DNA of 64,000 nt from Conchocele bisecta (GCA_029237695.1 CM055265.1:118931078-118995077), one strand, 5' to 3'; positions 50,530 to 62,175 are shown, counted from the stretch's first letter. The notes: generated from the sequence alone by a model not told the origin. Numbers and translations: made by a program.

Positions 50530-52360
50530 TTTTTTTATTGCCCCCCCCCCCCCCACCCCATATAGGGGGGCATATAGTGTTAACAGCGTTTGTATGTCCT
50601 GTATGTCCGAGCATCCCGAAAACCTTAACGCTCGGGCAAATGTCTTATAATTTATGTTTCCTTACACAGATATCTTTGATAATTCACACACACATTGCTC
50701 TAATGGTCCTCTACCATCCTATGACAAATCCACGATCGTCCCGCCCCCGCTAAGCCCAGAGTCAAGGTCACATACATACTTGATGTATTCGAAACCTTAT
50801 CACTCGGGTAAATGTTTTATAAAGTCTGTTTCCTTGATTAGATCTGCTTGCATTGCTTTAATGGTCCTCTACCACCCTGTGACAAATCTATGATCGTCCC
50901 TCCCCAGCTAAGCCCATGGTCAAGGTCACAAACTTGTCCCGTCCCGTCCGTCCGTCTTTCCGTCTTCACCAACCTCGTAACTCTTACATTTGTTAAACCC
51001 CAATAGCTACTGAAACTTGGTATGTAGCTTCCTTATGATGAGTAGATGTGCAAAGTTTATTTCGATTTTTAGCTCACCTGAGCGAAGCTCGTGAGCTATT
51101 GTTACCGTAATGTGTCCGTCGTCCGGCGTCCGTCGTCCGTCCGTCCGAGCAACCAAGGGTGTACAAGGGGCCATGGGGCCTTTGATTTATTCCGTACGTC
51201 CGTCCGTCCGTGAACATTTTCAAACGTCTTCTCCTCGGTAACCATTGGACCTGTAGTCACCAAACTTCATGGTCATGGTCCTTAGGTAGGGGGATTACAA
51301 AATTGTTAAAATTATGTCATTAGTTAATCCAAGATGGTCGCTGTCTAAAAATAGCACAAATTCTTAAAAAATCTTCTTCTCATGAACTGCTAGCTGGATT
51401 TCGACGAACCTTGGTAGGAATGATCGATGTACACTGCTCTTTCAAAGTTGTTAAAATGGTGACCCCGGGGTCAAAAATGGGCGTGGCCCGTGGGATCAAG
51501 TGGGGGTCAAATTTTATTTTGGACCGAATATGGTCATGTTATATATCAAATCGAAGATATCCAAGAGGCGATCGCTCTGGTACATTTTTTTATCAAAATC
51601 GGATGGTCATGCCATCCAAGATGGCCGCCGAAAGGTGAAAAGGTCGTTCTTTTATTAGAGATTTCAAAATTCTTCTTCACACGAACCGCTTTGCCCATGG
51701 TGGCCAAACTTCACAGTTATGGTCCATGGGTGAAGCCTTTTCAGATTTGTTAAAACGGAGGTCGTCGCTAATCCAAGATAGCTGTCGTCTAAAAATAGCA
51801 CAAATTCTTAAATAATCTTCTTTTCATGAACCGCCAGCCGGATTTTGACGAAACCTGGTAGGAATGATCGATGTAGAATGCTCTTTCAAAGGTGTTAAAA
51901 TGGTGACCCCGGGGTAAAAAATGGGTGTGGCCCATGGGGTCAAATTGGGGTCAAATGTTATTTTTGACAGAATATGCTCATATCATATATAAATATGGTC
52001 ATGTCATATATCAAATTGAAGGTATCGATGAGGCGATGGCTCTGGTGCAATATTTGTCAGAATCGGATGATTATGTCATCCATGATGGCCGTCAAAAGGT
52101 CCATTTATTCGAGATTTTGAACGTCTTTTTCTCGGGAACCACATGGCCGATGCTGGCCAAACTTGATAGTAAGTTAAGATCCTTGGGTGAAGCATTTTCA
52201 GATTTGGTAAAATGAGAGTCATTGCTTAATCCAAGATGACTGTCATCTAAAAATAGCACAATTTGTTTAAAACACATGAACTCAATGTCACATTCTCCTC
52301 TGGTGTTCATGGAGTCAGGTGAGCGAATTAGGGCCATCATGGCCCTCTTGTTTATTTGAA
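50530..52360 (+). mobile_element. two array elements, one inserted in the other
   Basis: From 50530 a TTGCCCCCC...GGGGGGCATA hairpin leads to ~170-bp units (GTCCTCTACCATCCTATGAC, CAGAGTCAAGGTCACA) up to 50940. A second type follows with CCGTCCGTCTTTCCGTC and GAAACTTGGTATGTAGC. At 51070 it is interrupted in CGATTTTT by the AGCTCACC element, and resumes at 52353 (TTTATTTGAACCCAGGGTC). Confidence 0.6.
51071..52352 (+). mobile_element. AGCTCACCTGAGC array element, 1.28 kb
   Basis: 5' hairpin stems AGCTCAC and GTGAGCT, then a CCGTCCGTCCGTCCG tract, then two ~400-bp units (CTTCTCATGAACYGC, GGTAGGAATGATCGATGTA, TTAAAATGGTGACCCCGGGG, GGTCATGTTATATATC). The 3' end is the palindrome GGGCCATCATGGCCC (52331-52345) then TCTTG. 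The same start occurs at 63957. No protein is encoded; the 75-96-codon frames follow the repeats. Confidence 0.7.
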
Positions 52361-53521
52361 CCCAGGGTCATGGATTGTCTACCCCTTTTCGACTTAGAAT
52401 TTCACTATTTTGCCGTGTAACTTGTAAAACTTCTAATAGCTTTCAATTTCGATAGCCGTAGGCTTGATGCTTGGTATGTAGCTTCGCTATGGTGTGTAGA
52501 TGTACAAAGTGAATTTCTATTTTTGCTTGGACTTGGAATTTTGCCTTGTTTACTATCAAAGCGATATGTGGGGCATTCGTGTTCTATGAACACATTTTAT
52601 AGTTTTGTAATAAAATCAAAATTGAACCAAATTTCATTTAATAAAAAGAAGGCTCATTATTAGCCGATCTATTTATAGATCGGCTAATATATTGGTCATC
52701 CATCGAATTCTGAAAAAGTTTGTAGCAACCGTTTTCTCCCCTTATTGGTAATCTTAGAACGCGAATTTTGCTGTATCACTTCCAAATTGCATCAACCGAT
52801 AAAGTTTGCATTTTTGGCAATTATCTCCGTTTAAAACTTTAAATATAGCCAAATAACACAATTTTGAATACGTAATGAGCTGAACGCCGGAAGAGATTCA
52901 ACCCGGAAGTTGTTGTTGTTGAAGTCCATAGTTGGCTCTAATGGCCATATTATACGCCAACATACGCCGATTATTGGGCTAATTTAAAGCTTTTATTTAT
53001 TAAACAGAACAAGTTTCAGCCACGTATAATCGCGTAAAATGTGTTTATTCGGATAATTTATAATCGACCTCTGCTCAAAATCTCCTCCGACTAGCAACCC
53101 CAGCATCTCGGGTTTATCCCATTGGATTGCGTATACGCGTCATTTGATGCTAGTTAATATTCACAAAATTTTCCACCAATCAAAACAAAGAATTGCCCTT
53201 CATAGCGAACTTTGATTTGTTTACGTATCATGCAGGGATGGCAAGGATGCATCCAGCACGCGCGATTGCGGCAATCCCCCTTAATTATTTTCAATGCCGC
53301 AAATTATTGATTGTCTTGCGCCTAACATCGCGCAAAAAATCACGGATGGGCCCCTTTTTAAATGACCAGTGCGCACATTAAAAAAACTTAATTGACTATT
53401 TAAACGCGCTGCGTATTTAAATCATTGGAAGGCGTGCAGTTCAATCGAGTTTGTGCGGCCGTTGAACGTAAGCTTCGAGTCGATTTAAACCATTTAAATC
53501 GATAAACAAGTGACAACGTTA
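52361..53521. other. no gene; one perfect palindrome
   Basis: 52658-52691 holds TATTAGCCGATCTATT and its complement, a perfect ~34-base palindrome. After it the sequence is unassigned, AT-rich up to 53200, then with CpG-richer patches (GCACGCGCGATTGCGGCAAT). No splice-bounded frame was found. Confidence 0.4.
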
Positions 53522-53735
53522 ACCTGTTATGCTCCATTAAGAAGTAATAAGCTTATGGCAAATCATATTACTTTGGGGCCGAGCTACTAAAGTGACTGGT
53601 GTGGCATGGAAATATTGAGTTCTGATTTGGGGAATTTTCCTCATCGTGGACCCGTTTAATGCGGGATAGTACAACCCGTTGGCCCGGCCTTAAATGACCT
53701 TAGCTGTTGATAGGCTGTTAAACACCAATACTCAC
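53522..53735 (+). mobile_element. SINE-like element ending TTAAACACCAATA
   Basis: AACCTGTTATGCTCCATTAA, GAGCTACTAAAGTGACTGG, GGCCCGGCCTTAAATGACC, TTAGCTGTTGATAGGCTG and TTAAACACCAATA match 58865-59105. A C-rich run follows. Confidence 0.55.
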
Positions 53736-54290
53736 TCGCTCATTCATTCCCCCCACCCCCCCCCCCACCCCCAACCGAGACTCAATAAGTACTAAAATGC
53801 GGACATATATTGAACCCTGATTTGATCGGCTAATAGCATCATGCTCTGCATGACTTTTCATTCTTAAATTTTGATAATAAAATTTAAAATTATCGGCATT
53901 GTTTATATAGCCGTCAAATTTGGGCAGGTTTCGTGAAACAGACAGTAACTGAGATAATCTCTGCTGATACAGATGGAAAATATAAACCAGTGATAACTCT
54001 TTGCATGCTGGGAAACTTGGGAAATTAAATGATGCACACCCAGGAAATACAATTGCCGTACAGCGTGCATAGATATAGGTACCGTCTACTTTAACTCTTT
54101 GCATGCTGGGAAACTTGTGGGCTATAAATAGTTCAAAACTAGCGGACAAAAATTCATCATATTTTCTTGTATTTCTCCCCGTAAATATCATGAATATGTC
54201 TTGGAATTTCATTAGAATTGACTCCTAAGGACTCGATTCTAATGAAATTTCAAGACATATTTACAGAGAGAAATAAAACTTATACATGTA

Positions 54291-56448
54291 CCGTATTTAC
54301 CCTATGTATTGGGACACCCTTTATATTGGGACACCCCCGTTTTGGGGAGAAATAATTATTTTTTAGGAAACAAGTTTTGGGACACATCACAATTTTAAAA
54401 AAAAATCAATAATTTGTAAGTATTGGGACATCTCTTTTTTTTTTAAATACTTTTAAACACAGTCAGGGATTCCGCTGGGGAAAATAAAAAAATCGCCACT
54501 CCAATTTTTTTTATTTTTTTTTTCACCGGCTACTGGTCATGCCGACTATTGGCACGTCTCGCTATAAACAGAGGCCGTCGCTGATTAACTAATATAACAC
54601 AGTGCTGACGGTAAATCTGAGCTCTGTTGATTAAATAGATTACCAATAAACCGTATACATCGTCAATGCCGGAATGTGATTTATTTGCGAAAATTATTTT
54701 GATTCACTCGGAAATACTCCTGATACATCGCCCCGCCCTCTCATCAATATTCACGAGGTAAGTTTAAAGTACGGACATGTATCCGGTCACGGCATGCTCT
54801 CCATGCTATTATATCCAGACACTACCGAGGGATGGCGTTTCAATCGGGACAACTGGGTGGAAAGTATAGTACAGTGCGACACGGAAGTCTGGCGACATAC
54901 AACCTTGCGTGTTGCTTATCCGAACCGTGCTATATCCGTTCTCGCCCAAGACGCATCATAATGTCAACAAAAAATACATATACACTGTACACTGTGACTG
55001 CGAATGAATGACGTCGCCAATGCCTATAATATGCCATAAGTTTTCACTGTTATCTTCGCATGTAATAAATATATTGAATCCAAGAATTGTTAACGTCATG
55101 TTTTATTTATTCATCATGTTCATGTAGAATGTAGATCTACGCAGGTCCGTGCAATCCATTATTGCAAACGCGTGTAGAAAAAAGTGTAGTAAACACATGT
55201 AGCCATCATCATTCGATGACGCAATGACCCAAGGACCAGCTGCAACGTCACGTGACAAGCTCGTGCGTTGCAAACTGTGTTTACTCATATGGTGAGCACA
55301 GGTGGAAGACTCAGACCTATGACACCAAAATAAATGTCTATTAAAAAAATCCCATTATCCCACCCACCTGGTATCGTACTGTACATGACGTTAATAATAG
55401 AACGAGATCAAGTGGGTGGGGTAATGGATATTTTTGTAATGGTCATTTTCTTTGTGTCACACGTCCGACTATTCCACCTGTGGGTTTGAGTACGCACAGA
55501 GTTTTAACCCTTTCAACACCACAGACCTGTATAGACATGTTTTGCCCGACGTGTTATAATTTTGCGCCAGTTCATGAGGTAATCAGGCTTATCACGTGAG
55601 ATTTTCGACGAAGATGAATCTGATAATAGTGTACATTTTCTGTAAACGATATCGAATGTTGACGAATATTAAATTAGTAATTATTACGCATTTGCTCTGA
55701 AAATGTTATCAACTTTCCGATATATTTGCAGAAAAAAGTCGAATCATTCTCGGCGAAAATCTCGGTTATATAATAAAGTTGATTATCTCATGCACTGGCT
55801 CAATTATGATGTAGCGAAACAAGGCCAGTTGTCACGTACACATTTGTGTACATGCGCCGCCGGGGGCGTGGGCAGTGCTGTAACAATTTAGTTAATCTGG
55901 GTCGAGTTAATCTGCGCCACTGATACGCGATCTCCGATTGGTCAGCCTTTTACACCTAATTAATATTCCACCAATGGTGAGCGCGAACGCATGCCGGAAA
56001 AATTAAATCGAGCACATAACAATTAGCACTGCTTTGTTACTGGGACCAATAATTGATGTTATTCCCAGTTTGCTCGGATTAATTTACGAAATGTGCAAAC
56101 GTGATCAGCTGCACATTCACATAGGTGAGATAAAAGGAGGCTATGCGTCCATAAAACAAAAAAAATAAAAAATCGTCCATTTTGGGTCTAATTTGGGAAA
56201 TAATCGCAAATTTAACACGATTTCTGACAATAGTCGTGTTACAAATTTAACACGATTTTGATATACAAATAGGCAAACAATTCGGGAGCCAAGGCACAAC
56301 CGTGTACTAACCGAAATTTCGAGGATACAAACTTTCAATATTAATAATTGGGACACCAAAAAAAAAAATTAATTTATTTTATATTATGTATTGGGACACG
56401 TAGAATTTTATTTATTTTTTACTGTCCCAATACATAGGGTAAATACGG
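54291..56448. mobile_element. 2.16-kb CCGTATTTACCCTATGTATT inverted-repeat element
   Basis: TA at 54289-54290 and 56449-56450. Ends CCGTATTTACCCTATGTATT and AATACATAGGGTAAATACGG, about 26 bases matching. The motif TATTGGGACAC is repeated inside both ends. It contains a copy of the 1.6-kb element (54872-56318). No transposase-like frame. Confidence 0.75.
54872..56318. mobile_element. second copy of the CAGTGC TA element, ends damaged
   Basis: It is nearly identical to 5190-6750, including the 62-codon frame at 55703-55891 (MLSTFRYICRKKSNHSRRKS), which differs from 6007-6231 by few substitutions. It lacks the segment equal to 6474-6629 and the outermost right end. The frame's conservation follows from the overall similarity and is not evidence of a protein. 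Confidence 0.75.
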
Positions 56449-56499
56449 TACTCCTAATTCGTTGGCGGATATTTTCGCTGCTAGCACGCAAAGAGTTAA

Positions 56500-57119
56500 G
56501 TAGTAAAAGACATTCATAATATCCCAGCTAACAAAGTATTGTATCCTGCATTCACTAGATATGCATATTATGTTGATTATAACAAATTAAAATATGACAA
56601 TTAATTGTTGAATTATGTCACATGACATGACCAATTGCTGTCAGCTCAATGACGCAACATAAACACGTACACGTTCTTTTCAACGAACACCACATCATAT
56701 TTTGTTCATTCTGCAGCATTAAATGCTGCTTGATAAATTGAATACCAACTATCCCATTGCTTTAATTGTTACTTTCATCTGACATTTAGCAAATGCGGTT
56801 GAATTCATACCTTTCTAAATAATTACCCTTCTGAATTTGAGCATATTTGGCATATAGTGTCTTAGCATGACGTTTTGTGCACATGCACCCCAACATCCCA
56901 ATGCCCAATATCATGGTTATTTAATTATTATGTTACGACTGAGGTTACCAGCGAGGGGATTTGCTTCGTATAATGATGTCTTCATATTACTAGTGGATTT
57001 TTCCAAATGTTGACACCCCTGTACTGGATTGACCAGTTATTTGTTATCGGAGATTATTTATTTCAATTTGGAAAATTCTATTTCGTTCTTTCATGGTTCT
57101 TTGAGAAAAAAATAATATA
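56500..57119. other. no gene seen
   Basis: AT-rich; 56610-56760 matches the dispersed repeat at 4105-4270. Nothing else recognised. Confidence 0.4.
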
Positions 57120-57385
57120 TAACCCTTTCACCCATAAGTAACTGGAATGGATTTGGATATGTTAATTTTACAACCAATTCAATCGTCCATTCATGTCATG
57201 ACTTTTTATATCAAGATTATCCGGCTTGGCTCACAAGCTCAGCAAGTCTCGACCGACTGACCGACCGACCGACCGACTGACCGAGACCGACCGACCGACC
57301 GACCGACCGACCGTCGGTCGTTCGGCCAGTCAATCAATCAATCAACCAATCAACCAATCAACCAACCAATCAATCAATCAATCAA
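57120..57385 (+). repeat. MITE fragment, then (CCGA)n and (AATC)n
   Basis: 57120-57190 is a left-arm fragment of the CCCTTTCACCCC MITE. 57253-57312 is (CCGA)n followed by CCGTCGGTCG. 57328-57385 is (AATC)n. The 157-codon frame at 57226-57699 starts in these repeats. Confidence 0.7.
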
Positions 57386-57710
57386 TCAACTCCAGACTTG
57401 TATCACATCATACAAGCCAACACTTGCGATATTGGAGCCCGTATAACATTCCGCTTCCATTGAAGAATGTTAGACAGCCAGACGTTGTAATTGCTGTATA
57501 CTACGATGATCGGCAATATTGGCGTTACAATCAGTGCACCTTGGGAAAATTCATATCGGAATTATCTGCTGTAGGTGCTATTACACTCGGATTATTGTGT
57601 CAAACTATTTACTGGAATATGTGTCTAGCTAATATCTTTTTTATCCCCACACTGGTAGGCAGCATGGGATATAGCAATTGTCCTGGTACGGATATATAGC
57701 TATCTGTCCT

Positions 57711-58018
57711 GTAGCCGATTTCACCAACATTGCAAAGTATACTTTACTAGCAAAGTATACTTTGAGGGAGAAATTTTCAATTCTTTTTTAAATTTATTAA
57801 TTTTTATTATACTGAATTTATTACATTATCACAGCCATTTAATGGCTGTGATAATGTAATAAATTCAGTATAATAATTCTGCATACTTTTAATCATGAAA
57901 TACATGCATTTGTTAGTTCTATATGAAATAATGCATTTCAGGAAAAATAAATGATTTCTCCCTCAAAGTATACTTTGCTAGTAAAGTATACTTTGCAATG
58001 TTGATTAAATAGGCTACT
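57711..58018. mobile_element. GTAGCCTATTTCACCAA MITE, copy 2
   Basis: Ends GTAGCCGATTTCACCAACAT and GATTAAATAGGCTAC; subterminal GCAAAGTATACTTTACTAGC; perfect hairpin ATTACATTATCACAGCCATT. CTGGTACGGATAT occurs on both sides (57684 and 58017), a possible target or local duplication. Confidence 0.75.
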
Positions 58019-58433
58019 GGTACGGATATTGGCTAGGTAAACTTTCTTTATTCAATAACTTTTGACTTTCAGATTTTGCTACTATTTGGCAACAATGTCG
58101 GTCGTTTATTTATTTTAACCCTTTCACTCCGAAGTATCCAACATTGGTTTTTCCATATTACTGTCTGTTTCACGAAAGCTGCCCAAATTTTACGGCTATA
58201 TAAACAAATATCTTTTTTTATAATATTAAATTTTATTAAAATTTAAGAATTGAGCCTTCGTTTTATTTTGTGAAATTTGGTCCAATATTGATTGTATTAC
58301 GAAAAAACAATTTCCCAAATTAAATCTCCATAGGCATCTTCACAGAGTTAAGATGTTAATGGGGATTAAACATGGGAAACATTTTCTAATTTCAGAAATA
58401 GTGGACCGCTTTTAAAATTTGTACTTGTTTTTG

Positions 58434-58550
58434 TCGCACCTGCTTTAGCAGAAGGTGCGACTAGTCCCACTTTTACATTCTTCATCAACGTCGTCGTCGT
58501 CCGAAATGTCAAAATGTTTGTACAAGGCTACAAGCTACGTCATGTCATCA
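58434..58550 (+). mobile_element. start of a GTCGCACC-hairpin array element
   Basis: GTCGCACC ... AGGTGCGAC hairpin (58439-58470), then a CGTCGTCGTCGTCC tract and the unit start ATGTTTGTACAAGGC. The rest of the unit resumes at 60255 after the 1.7-kb insertion (CATGGTATAACTTTAATATT, TTGGACACTTGATACATG). Confidence 0.55.
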
Positions 58551-58864
58551 GGCCTCTTTTTTTTAATTACTTGGTTTACTGATTATTTTGTTTTTAAATT
58601 TGGTGCGGGCGGGCGAAAAAAATGAATGCATGCTAACATTGTAACATAAATATCAATTAAACAATGTGATAATGTCTTCTTCCGGTATCTTTAATCATAT
58701 TCTGGTTAAGTACGGCGTTCGTCTCATATCCGTGGTGGGTGGTTGGTTGGGAGCAAGCAATGGGTAATTTAACGATCGGCGTTCATCCTTACTGGAATGC
58801 CGACATTACATGGTTTGGCCCTCCTGTACATTTTCGGCCCCCTGCTACTTGAGAGCTAAATCCT

Positions 58865-59110
58865 GTTATGCCCCATTAAAAAAGTAATAATAATACTTTT
58901 GGGGTGAGCTAAGTGACTCTGGTGTGGTATGGACCTGACACCAGGTCAGGATATTCTAATTTCAGGGCTGAATATATAGTTTATGTAAATATTGAGCTCT
59001 GATTTTGGGAATTTCCCTCATTATGGACAGGTTGAATACTGGATAGTCCAACCCGTTGGCCCGGCCTTGAATGACCTTAGCTGTTGATAGGCCGTTAAAC
59101 ACCAATAATA
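58865..59110 (+). mobile_element. SINE-like element with (AAT)n tail
   Basis: TGTTATGCCCCATTAAAAAA, GACACCAGGTCAGGATATTC, TTGAGCTCTGATTTTGGGAA, GGCCCGGCCTTGAATGACC, GATAGGCCGTTAAACACC then (AAT)n. It is the most complete of the copies at 15985 and 53522. Confidence 0.6.
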
Positions 59111-59530
59111 ATAATAATAACAATATAAACAAAAAAAACAAACTCACGTGACGTATTACGACGTTTTGACGTCATACTGCAGATGCATAATTCTGAAGTT
59201 ATCATAAGATCTGTAAATTAACTCACATTATTGGTCTGTATGTATGTAATAAATAGAATATTCTTTTTTTTTGCAACGGATATGACATACGTATATGTTC
59301 ATGGTCATGTATGGTCTGTAATGCCTGCCGGCACTCGTGAAATATGGACATGTCACACCACTAGATGAACATATGGCACATTCACTGCAAAAATATGAAT
59401 ATCCTCTATTTATTAATAGTTTTCTCGTTGTACGGGTGATGATGCAGCTCAATTTGATTGATAATAACATTGTGATTTGGAGTTGAATTATTATTTTTAT
59501 TGAATTGTTGAACATATATTCAAAATGAGT

Positions 59531-59972
59531 CTACAAGGACCCACAAACACACAGAGGCATCATTAAACAACAATTCTGCACTTTAATTTTACACCAAAAA
59601 CGGCCAGCTCTACTGTAACGCTGCCTTTTTCGATGTGGAAGTGAAAAAAAAAATGGTCGCGAAAACCCATGACACGGCTCGTGTTCCGAACTTCCGGTTT
59701 GATATGAGGTCACAAAAATGACTTTGGTGCCGAACTCATGCAGGACCTCCCCCGGGGTGTCTCTTAGTACAGCGGAGGCAGTAGATTTCTCGCATTTGCT
59801 TGAGGCAGACAGGTCCTTGATGAGCACATCCTTTTCGGCCAGCATTGGCGCCAGAGCATCACCGATACTCTGGCCCGGAAATACTTTTAAAAAAAAAACT
59901 GTTCTGTTTTGAATGATCCGATAAAAAGTAAAAAAATATCCGAAAGAAAAAGCGTTCTGCGTCTGCCATTGT
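59531..59972 (-). pseudogene. gene-like fragment resembling a Raf-like Ras-binding domain
   Basis: On the minus strand ATGGCAGACGCAGAACGC (start about 59972, context CAACAATGG) opens FFFRIFFYFLSDHSKQ. After a run of ten T the reading passes to another frame: KVFPGQSIGDALAPMLAEKD, then LHEFGTKVIFV, stop at 59531. Strand-turn-strand with PGQ/SIGDALAP.L then resembles the first half of Raf-like Ras-binding domains of RGS/Raf-type proteins. The link is by eye only. The T-run break makes it non-functional as read, unless a homopolymer error is involved. Its place inside an inverted-repeat element suggests gene capture. Confidence 0.35.
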
Positions 59973-60345
59973 TGTTCTTGTAGGCAGGAGCGAGCGAGGT
60001 TGATCCGTATCAATAAACGCTTTAAATAATAAAATGCGAGCGCTAACTTCATACCGATCACGTAAGACGAAACGTCGCGGACCCGGAGACGAAAATATGG
60101 CGATGTCGATGCTTTTTCTTCAGATGTAGTGGTCGGCGTTGGATCGGCGCGAATTTCCTTTTACGGACTTTGTGGTCGGCGGCGGATATTAAAAAAAAAT
60201 CGGCAAAATTAGGTGCGGCGGATCAGTAAACCAAGTAATTAAAAAAAAGAGGCCTCATGGTATAACTTTAATATTACTTGACGGATTGCTTCAATATTTG
60301 GACACTTGATACATGTGAGCATTCGGAACACACTCATGCCACCAT

Positions 60346-60665
60346 TAAAGGTACAAGCCCACTCAGTAGGCACAAGCTGTTATTTAAATCAGAGACTTCA
60401 TCTGGGACATTTTCTGGAAAAATAAACATTCATACACAATTACCCCACGTATTGATTGGCATTATTATACATTTTATATCAGAAGTTAATTTCCACACTG
60501 ATATCTGGGGCGATAACCGTGTTTCCTTAAAATGTGAACGGACATTACTATTTATTCTCTGTATTTATTTTTTGGTGTGCAATGATCATACTTTATAATC
60601 TGTCGAAAATATTATTTTTTCAGGTGACACATTTAATTAGTATAAGTAATTAAAAAATATCATGC
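60346..60665. mobile_element. AGGTACAAGCCCACTC MITE, reversed partial copy
   Basis: TTAAAGGTACAAGCCCACTC at the left, then the body in reverse order to 34824-35311 (GACATTTTCTGGAAAAATAA, CACACTGATATCTGG, TTAAAATGTGAACGGACATT). The far end is missing; an AAGGTCACTG array remnant ending in GCCCTTGTTGTTT follows. Confidence 0.65.
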
Positions 60666-61255
60666 CACATAATGTCAAGGTCACTGAAAACTTGTGTATC
60701 AAGGCCACCTGTGAGGGGATTAGCTTAATGATAACAATGCCCTTGTTGTTTTTGTTTTGTTTTTTTTAAAACGTGAATGATAAAAAAGCACACACTCTAC
60801 CTCTTTAAAAGTGCACATGTGTAATGATTTAACTGATCAATTAATTTTGTGACTAGAGAAATGATGCTTTAAAAATAAACGATAAAACAATTGAAGAAGT
60901 ATGAATGATAATTGAAGGTGTCGGTGCATATGGAAGAAGGCACGTCTGTTATGGACTTTGCCCCCTTCTTCCACTGACAACTTCAATTATTTGTGCAGTT
61001 CATAATTGGACATCAGCTATACCTTATTTATTTTAAACACAAATCCCAGGGCTATGCAGTTTGCATTATAATGACAGAAGAAAACATACAGGTTTTGATT
61101 TTGAAATAATTTTAGTAGGTGGAAAAAAAATAAATCTGAAAATACATGAGGTGGGGGTGGGGTTGTGTGGACTACTATTACAGAGTGGGCTATTGTTAGC
61201 ATACATAATTATGATATATACAAATTACATTGCCACCCATACATGCTAAGATCTG
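60666..61255. other. no gene seen
   Basis: 60676-60752 looks like the 3' end of an array element. 60915-60985 has an imperfect inverted pair (GAAGGTGTCGGTG.. / CACTGACAACTTC). The rest is AT-rich. Confidence 0.4.
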
Positions 61256-61481
61256 GTGGCCGTTTCACTAAACTTTGTACGGCTAAAATGTTTGTAAGTG
61301 CACATTTTTGATCGCCTGGCAATCTCAATTGATGGTTTTACATTTATTGAGCATAGGCTGCATATGCAGCCTATGCTCAATAAATGTAAATCCAGTAATC
61401 GTTTACAACAAAACATTGTTAATGTGAAATTTAGAGACTATAAGTTTGCACTTACGAACATTTTTTAGTGAAACGGGCCCC
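61256..61481. mobile_element. GGGGGCCGTTTCACT hairpin MITE, copy 5
   Basis: GGCCGTTTCACTAAACTTTG, hairpin TTGAGCATAGGCTGCATATG, right end TTAGTGAAACGGGCCCCTG. The flanking inner arms differ from the other copies (CGCCTGGCAATCTCAATTG). Confidence 0.75.
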
Positions 61482-61804
61482 TGGTTTAGATGGGTTTTGC
61501 TGTATTGGAAAACTGCCTCGGTTGTAAATAATGAACATGATGTAACCCACGTATGCTCATTGTCGTGGCTGTAAAAGGATATTAGATCGTGGTATGTTTT
61601 GTAGTTATACAAATAATGGACTAATAATACAAATATTGAATGTAATTGTCTTTTGATGCAGCTGTTACCTGCAATAGTAGACACTGCCGTCAGATCTCCA
61701 GATACGTTCTGTAATTTGATTTTTTTCCACAGATAGACCAGCAATACCATAATAACCCAAAATATTTGTACACAATTTATTCTAGGAAAGACATATAAAT
61801 ATGA

Positions 61805-62037
61805 GGCATGCCATGGGAGTTTGTACCTTCGGACATCTATGTAATTTCATGAAATCATTTACAAAATTTTCCGTAAATGGCGTCAAAAGTTGACAATATT
61901 TTCCGAGTACATATTCTGCATGTACTCCCGAAAATGTTGTCAACTTTTGACTTAATTTATAAAAAAAATTGTAATTTTTTTAAACATATTTAATGAAATT
62001 ACGGAGATGCCCGAAGGTACAAAATCCCATGGCGTGT
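61805..62037. mobile_element. GGCATGCCATGGGA palindromic element
   Basis: Ends GGCATGCCATGGGAGTTTGT and AAATCCCATGGCGTGTC; subterminal TACCTTCGGACATCT / AGATGCCCGAAGGTA; centre AGTTGACAATATTTTCCGAG and complement around a TGCA-rich apex. A single-copy palindrome here. Confidence 0.65.
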
Positions 62038-62097
62038 CTCGTATATGGTTTCCCACAACAAAGTTAGTATGGTTACACTGGTTTATCTCTATATCAA

Positions 62098-62175
62098 TGT
62101 ATTTGGATACAATTTGTTTTGGTAAACCCCTATTTTATAGGGGTTTCCCGAAACAAATGGTGTCCAAATATTTAG
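62098..62175. repeat. inverted repeat around GTAAACCCCTATTTTATAGG
   Basis: TATTTGGATACAATTTGTTT and AAACAAATGGTGTCCAAATA pair imperfectly around ACCCCTATTTTATAGGGGT. Possibly a small MITE. Confidence 0.55.

Larger units (their letters stand above)
54095..56495. mobile_element. TTAA-flanked CTCTTTGCATGC MITE, copy 3, interrupted
   Basis: TTAA at 54091-54094 and 56496-56499. The left part holds the complete hairpin (GTCTTGGAATTTCATTAG, GAATTGACTCCTAAGGACTC); the right part holds CTCCTAATTCGTTGGCGGAT. Removing 54291-56450 leaves about 249 bp, close to the 241-244 of the intact copies. A partial copy precedes it at 53995-54028. Confidence 0.8.
58551..60254. mobile_element. 1.7-kb GGCCTCTTTTTTTTAATTAC inverted-repeat element with cargo
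   Basis: Ends GGCCTCTTTTTTTTAATTAC and GTAATTAAAAAAAAGAGGCC match for about 33 bases. Comparison with 36390-36420 shows that it interrupts a repeat unit, with TCA on both sides. It carries a SINE-like body (58865-59110) and a gene-like fragment on the minus strand (59560-59970). No transposase seen. Confidence 0.7.

Noticed and set aside
57226..57699. 157-codon forward frame
   Set aside because: It begins in (CCGA)n and (AATC)n simple repeats. The remaining ~100 codons have no recognisable domain, and the frame ends just before a MITE.
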